Source: HRBIN30 sp964534275
GTDB lineage: Bacteria; Desulfobacterota; Binatia; HRBIN30
Direction of reading: 5' to 3'
NCBI GenBank assembly: GCA_964534275.1
Contig: CAZHQG010000001.1
Coordinates: forward strand, 62,001 to 126,000
Length of the DNA stretch: 64,000 nucleotides
Positions 59,794 to 64,000 of the stretch are shown here, piece by piece (position 1 is the stretch's first letter; every line of letters begins with the position of its first letter). The translations under genes and the position numbers were made by a program. The notes beneath the pieces were generated by a model that was not told where the DNA came from, did no database searches, and was given only the letters and a program-made list of their open reading frames with translations.

Positions 59794-61009
59794 GGTGCGG
59801 GCGCGGCGCTTCGGAGTCCATTTTCTTCTTGTCGTCGCGGCGAGTAGCTTAGCGTTGGGGACTTGCGAGCTTGCGCTGCGCTGGACCGGGGTTGCTCGGA
59901 GTTTTGTTCGGGCAGACGCTACGGTCGGATACGTACTGGAACCGGATTCTGTGCGCGTGGTCCCCGTGCTGGAAAGCAAGGTGCAAAAGAAAATCCTGCG
60001 CACGAACAATCTGGGACTACGGCGCGATACACCCACCGCGTTGCAGAAGCCGCCCGGTGTTTTGCGCATCCTGGTGTTGGGAGACTCGCAGTCCGAGGGA
60101 ATTGTCGAAAACGCGGAAACGTACGCCGCGTTGGTAGAGTCCGCCCTCGGACGTGTGCGACCGACGGAAGTGCTCAATGCCGCCACGAGCGGATACTCGC
60201 CGCTACTTTCGTATCTGTGGTGGGAGCGGTACGGTGCATCGTTGCAACCAGACGCGGTTCTCCTGGCCCTGTATACAGGGAACGACTTGGGGGAACTTCT
60301 GGGGCAGAAACAAGATTTCGGGGGTTGGGGTGATGGGCCGGCATTCTCGCTCCCGACACTGCGCGAGACCAGCGACGGAGGCTTCGGTGTCGAGGTTCCA
60401 GGGGCGTCTGGCGGCCTCGGAAGGATGCTGGATCATTGGCTTTCCGTTCACGTTCGCTCCTGGACTTTATTGCATGCGCGATTCGACCGCCTTTTCGGCC
60501 CGGCCGCTCCGGCTGAGCTTGCCGCGGCGATGCGGCACTGCCCGGGCTGCATGCAGGCGGTGTGGCAGCCGTGGTTTCTGCGGCAGAAGCCGGACCGCGA
60601 GCCGCGAGCGTGGCAGCGGCTATCCTGGACCCTTGCCCGCTTTCGCGACAGCGTTCACGGTCGTGGGGCGCGGTTCTACGTTGCAGTTCTGCCAACGAAG
60701 CCGCAGGTGGAATCGGAATCCGCTTGGAATCAGGCCGAGCCGGCGTTGCATGCGCTTGGGCTCTCGAGGCAGGAAGTCCAAGACTGGCTGTCGCAGATCC
60801 ATGCGCGGTTCGTTGCCGAGGGCCAAGCGGTAGCGGACGACAGCGTGGACCTTTTGCCGACTTTGCAGGCGGCACGGCAAACCTCAGCGGCGGATCTCTA
60901 CTGGCAGCTCGACTGGCATCTCTCAGCTTCGGGTCACCGTGCGGTGGGAGAAGCACTGCTGCCGAAGGTTTGCGCTTGGTTCGAGGTGGACCCCTGTCCA
61001 AACTTGTAA
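59783..61009 (+). CDS. membrane-anchored SGNH/GDSL hydrolase
   Basis: About 408 residues. A basic N-terminus and hydrophobic anchor (FGVHFLLVVAASSLALGTCE) are followed by the SGNH fold: block I ILVLGDSQSEG (Ser), block III YTGNDLGE (Asn), block V DWHLSASGH (Asp-x-His). Such enzymes de-esterify lipids or deacetylate glycans in the periplasm. The start is uncertain: GTG at 59783 overlaps the DHH stop by 11 bases, GTG at 59795 follows it, and TTG at 59750 gives a longer form. Close coupling to the DHH gene indicates co-transcription. Confidence 0.8.
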   Translation: MVARVRARRFGVHFLLVVAASSLALGTCELALRWTGVARSFVRADATVGYVLEPDSVRVVPVLESKVQKKILRTNNLGLRRDTPTALQKPPGVLRILVLGDSQSEGIVENAETYAALVESALGRVRPTEVLNAATSGYSPLLSYLWWERYGASLQPDAVLLALYTGNDLGELLGQKQDFGGWGDGPAFSLPTLRETSDGGFGVEVPGASGGLGRMLDHWLSVHVRSWTLLHARFDRLFGPAAPAELAAAMRHCPGCMQAVWQPWFLRQKPDREPRAWQRLSWTLARFRDSVHGRGARFYVAVLPTKPQVESESAWNQAEPALHALGLSRQEVQDWLSQIHARFVAEGQAVADDSVDLLPTLQAARQTSAADLYWQLDWHLSASGHRAVGEALLPKVCAWFEVDPCPNL

Positions 61010-61129
61010 TTTGCCCGCCGTTCCCGCTGTACAAACACGGGCAAAGTATGCAATAGGCACGCGGCAGTTGGTTGCGTGAGCCCTGGCACTCTCGTTGCTG
61101 TGGCTGAAGAGTGGATGAGGAGGTGGAAG

Positions 61130-61429
61130 ATGGCACGAGGTCCGTTGCAGCCAGTAGAGCCGCGTCGGCGGGCATTGGCAGCCGAGGAGCTGCTGATGTT
61201 GGCGGTGCTGGAACAAGCGGTGGCCGATTTGGACCATCCCTGTCCAGCAATTCGTGCGGATGCTGACGCGTACATTTTTTCCTACGACCCGGACTACAGC
61301 GTGTTCAGCTTCGATTCCGTGTGTCGGTACTTCAATCTCTCGCCTTCGGCTGTGCGTGCGGCATTGAAAAAGCGTTCCCGCCAGCCGTTGCGCAGAAGAG
61401 GCCCACGAACCTACCGCCGCGCAGCATGA
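61130..61429 (+). CDS. small hypothetical protein, paralogue of the one at 62134-62511
   Basis: 99 residues, rich in Arg at both ends. Core segments ELLMLAVLEQAVADL and DADAYIFSYDPDYSVFSFD, then VCRYFNLSPSAVRAALKKR, align with the protein on the other side of coaE. The last segment looks like a helix-turn-helix, and the basic tail suggests nucleic-acid binding (inference). Start at the ATG six bases after AGGAGG; a GTG at 61076 is possible but lacks a site. Confidence 0.68.
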   Translation: MARGPLQPVEPRRRALAAEELLMLAVLEQAVADLDHPCPAIRADADAYIFSYDPDYSVFSFDSVCRYFNLSPSAVRAALKKRSRQPLRRRGPRTYRRAA

Positions 61430-61458
61430 GGCGGGGTGCCCAAAGGCCCCCGGAACCA

Positions 61459-62049
61459 CTAGCAATCGCTTGCTAAGGCCGCGGCGAGTTGCTCGCGCAA
61501 CTCGCTCAAGGTGCCAGCGTTTTCGATCACGCGATGGGCGAACACGCGCCGAGCTTCGTCTGTGAGTTGGGCGCTTTGGCGCGCGGCGATGTCTCCTGGT
61601 TCCATGCCACGCAGCTCTTTGAGCCGGTGGTGTACGACCTCGGGCGGAGCGGTCAGCAACCAGACTTCGTCGACCAAGCTGTGCCAGCCGGCTTCGATCA
61701 GCAGGGCAGCTTCCACGACGACATGCGAGGTGCCGCGGGTACGCAGCGCGTCGATGCGCCGGCGAATTTCTTCGGTGATGAGAGGGTGCATGATGCGTTC
61801 GAGCCGTTCTCGGGCTTGGCGGTCCTTGAACACAATCGCCGCGAGTCGCTTCCGGTCGATCCGACCTTGAGGGTCTAGGACTTCTCGTCCAAACGCACCG
61901 ACAACAGCTTCCCACCCTGAAGTTCCTGGAGCGTAGAGCTCGTGGGCAACCTTGTCGGCGTCGATCACCTCCGCCCCTAGTTCTTGGAGAATTTGGGCTG
62001 CGGCTGATTTACCGGTGCCAATGCCTCCGGTAAGGCCAATGACTTTCAT
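61459..62049 (-). CDS. coaE: dephospho-CoA kinase
   Basis: A 196-residue kinase for the last step of CoA synthesis, normal family length. Walker A is GLTGGIGTGKSAAA, with DADKVAHELY and HPLITEEIRRRI as the conserved substrate segments, and EAALLIEAGW and WLLTAPPEVVHHRL in the lid region. Translated from ATG at 62049. It lies between two small paralogous genes and shares the strand of the one upstream. Confidence 0.95.
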   Translation of the reverse strand: MKVIGLTGGIGTGKSAAAQILQELGAEVIDADKVAHELYAPGTSGWEAVVGAFGREVLDPQGRIDRKRLAAIVFKDRQARERLERIMHPLITEEIRRRIDALRTRGTSHVVVEAALLIEAGWHSLVDEVWLLTAPPEVVHHRLKELRGMEPGDIAARQSAQLTDEARRVFAHRVIENAGTLSELREQLAAALASDC

Positions 62050-62133
62050 CGCGCTACGACACCGCCGTCGCGGGCCTTAGAGAGGTTTTGTTGCAGTAGC
62101 GCGGGGGCGGGGAGAAACGGGCGCGCAGCTCCG

Positions 62134-62511
62134 CTACCGAGCGCGTACGCGCCGCCGCGGTAATTTTTGGTTCCGTGCCCACGCATGCGGATCTGCGCTA
62201 GCACGGGTGTGCCACTCCTGCACCTGACGTCGGAGAAAGTCGGGGTCGAACCCCAGCAAGTCACAAATGTTCTCGAAAGAGTACCACCATTTCTGATCAC
62301 GGCTGAAGATCCACTCCTCGGCTTCCGAGAACATTTGGCGGCCGCGTTGGTCCTGCGCAAATGCATACTTGCGGTAGCACTCGAGGGCATCTTGCAGCAC
62401 AGCCAGCATGAGCCTCCGTTCCGGGTAGGCAGCACTGCCTTGCCGAAAGTTGGCATAGAACTGTGCCGGCATCAGTGCGTCGAGCTCGAACAAACCGTGA
62501 CCTCGTTCCAT
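62134..62511 (-). CDS. small hypothetical protein, paralogue of the one at 61130-61429
   Basis: 125 residues. RLMLAVLQDALECY and AEEWIFSRDQKWWYSFENIC, then DLLGFDPDFLRRQVQEW, match the other small protein, including the exact LMLAVL and IFS-x-D strings. The C-terminus is Arg-rich. A helix-turn-helix-like end suggests a DNA-binding or regulatory role, unproven. GGAGGGGG lies upstream of the ATG. It is 84 bases upstream of coaE on the same strand and may be co-transcribed. Confidence 0.72.
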   Translation of the reverse strand: MERGHGLFELDALMPAQFYANFRQGSAAYPERRLMLAVLQDALECYRKYAFAQDQRGRQMFSEAEEWIFSRDQKWWYSFENICDLLGFDPDFLRRQVQEWHTRASADPHAWARNQKLPRRRVRAR

Positions 62512-62582
62512 CGTGCGGTCCCCCTCCGGGCGTTAGCTTTGGAGTTCCCAAACCAACGGCTGGGCTCCGTGCCAAAAATGAT

Positions 62583-62620
62583 TGGGCGCCACACCCGTGT
62601 ACAGTACGAGTGGGCGCCCA
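62583..62620. terminator. inverted repeat downstream of the HU gene
   Basis: An 8-bp stem, TGGGCGCC/GGCGCCCA, with a 22-base loop, about 60 bases after the HU stop (minus strand). No clear T-run in that direction. Candidate terminator. Confidence 0.4.
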
Positions 62621-62679
62621 GGAGAGACGAGTACCGAAAGGCCGTTCCTGCAGTCACAACGGCGACTCTCGGAAGCGAA

Positions 62680-62970
62680 CTACTTTTTCGGCTTGGCTCC
62701 GAGAACGGATTCCTTGAAGCTCTTAGCAACAGAAAACCGCACCTTCTTGCGCGCTGGAATTTTAATGGGTTCCCCGGTTTGAGGGTTGCGACCCGTTCGA
62801 GCTTTGGTTTGCACCTTGCGAAAAGTGCCCAAGCCGGGGATCTTCACTGGGTCCCCCTTCTTGACCGTGTTGACGGTGACGTCCACCAGGGTTTGCAAGA
62901 CCGTGTCTGCTTGCTTCTTGGTGATTCCGGCCGCGTCCGCAAGTTTTTGTACGAGTTGCGATTTCGTCAT
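62680..62970 (-). CDS. HU-family DNA-binding protein
   Basis: A 96-residue histone-like protein that bends and compacts DNA. The N-terminal helices are TKSQLVQKLADAAGITKKQA, and the DNA-binding arm carries the family signature (GLGTFRKVQTKARTGRNP) with the Pro-containing tip GEPIKIP. The C-terminus is Lys-rich. Start at the ATG behind GGAGAGGAGAG; eight codons of extra open frame upstream are ignored. Monocistronic. Confidence 0.95.
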   Translation of the reverse strand: MTKSQLVQKLADAAGITKKQADTVLQTLVDVTVNTVKKGDPVKIPGLGTFRKVQTKARTGRNPQTGEPIKIPARKKVRFSVAKSFKESVLGAKPKK

Positions 62971-63162
62971 AACCTCACTCTCCTCTCCCCTCATTCATTT
63001 GCCAATGACCGAACTGCGTGAGCCCAAGAACACGAAAAAAATCGCGCTATTTGTGCAACGAAACGGCCCTCCAAGTCAAGAAAGCTGGTGAATTTTTCCG
63101 CTCGCCGATGGGTCTACCCGCGAGCCCGGCTGCCTGGTCGGTCTGCTTCGGCCCCACGGAAA

Positions 63163-64000
<838 letters not shown>

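Overview
The window is about 64 kb of high-GC DNA from a diderm (Gram-negative) bacterium. Lipoproteins, an outer-membrane barrel, hopanoid genes, GlpD/GlpK and a CheA-like kinase all point that way. Several secreted proteins carry a dockerin-like calcium-binding module with the motif CPGDCNGDG, and there are many multiheme cytochromes. This mix suggests an uncultured deltaproteobacterial-type lineage such as Binatota/Desulfobacterota, which is an inference and not a proof. No tRNA, rRNA, insertion sequence, phage or CRISPR array was recognised.

Layout. 1-4.6 kb: a truncated HAD hydrolase, a periplasmic cyclophilin and a three-gene ABC-2 exporter. 4.7-7.7 kb: a GlmU-like nucleotidyltransferase followed 4 bases later by glmS (UDP-amino-sugar supply). 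8.2-11.5 kb: lineage-specific secreted or membrane proteins, one an ELWxxDGT-repeat protein and one built from 23-residue repeats. 11.6-17 kb: a CysQ/IMPase phosphatase and a glpD - AGPS-like flavoprotein - glpK operon that may make ether-lipid precursors. 17.3-25.2 kb: a tightly overlapping operon of HAD phosphatase, nucleotidyltransferase, ITPK-like ATP-grasp enzyme, class III aminotransferase, Gfo/Idh dehydrogenase, CDP-alcohol phosphotransferase, HpnL-like membrane protein and HpnK-like deacetylase. It converges on an EamA transporter and the hopanoid radical-SAM enzyme HpnJ. This looks like a pathway for an amino-polyol or aminocyclitol head group on lipids and/or hopanoids.

28-38 kb: a kelch protein, a lytic transglycosylase lipoprotein, radA, and a two-gene signalling operon (CheA-like histidine kinase lacking a CheW domain, then a pseudokinase-TPR-WD40 protein). 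38-45.4 kb: a small secreted protein and a 2323-residue SpvB/RHS polymorphic toxin-like protein whose C-terminus resembles a zinc phospholipase C. 45.5-47.7 kb: a secreted alpha/beta hydrolase with a dockerin-like module.

47.9-56.6 kb holds the most striking system: a seven-gene operon for a complete predicted electron conduit from quinol pool to cell surface. It encodes an OmcA/MtrC-type decaheme cytochrome with an N-terminal dockerin-like module, an outer-membrane barrel, a heptaheme lipoprotein, a diheme lipoprotein, a tetraheme protein, an 18-heme lipoprotein built from seven tandem diheme modules, and a NapC/NirT-type membrane quinol dehydrogenase. Together they carry 48 heme-binding motifs. 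From the porin onward every gene starts inside the stop codon of the one before.

57-64 kb is mostly housekeeping: enoyl-CoA hydratase, SDR, DHH phosphoesterase, SGNH hydrolase, coaE flanked by two small paralogous proteins, an HU protein, and the C-terminal part of myo-inositol-3-phosphate synthase, which runs off the right edge and may supply inositol to the 17-25 kb operon.
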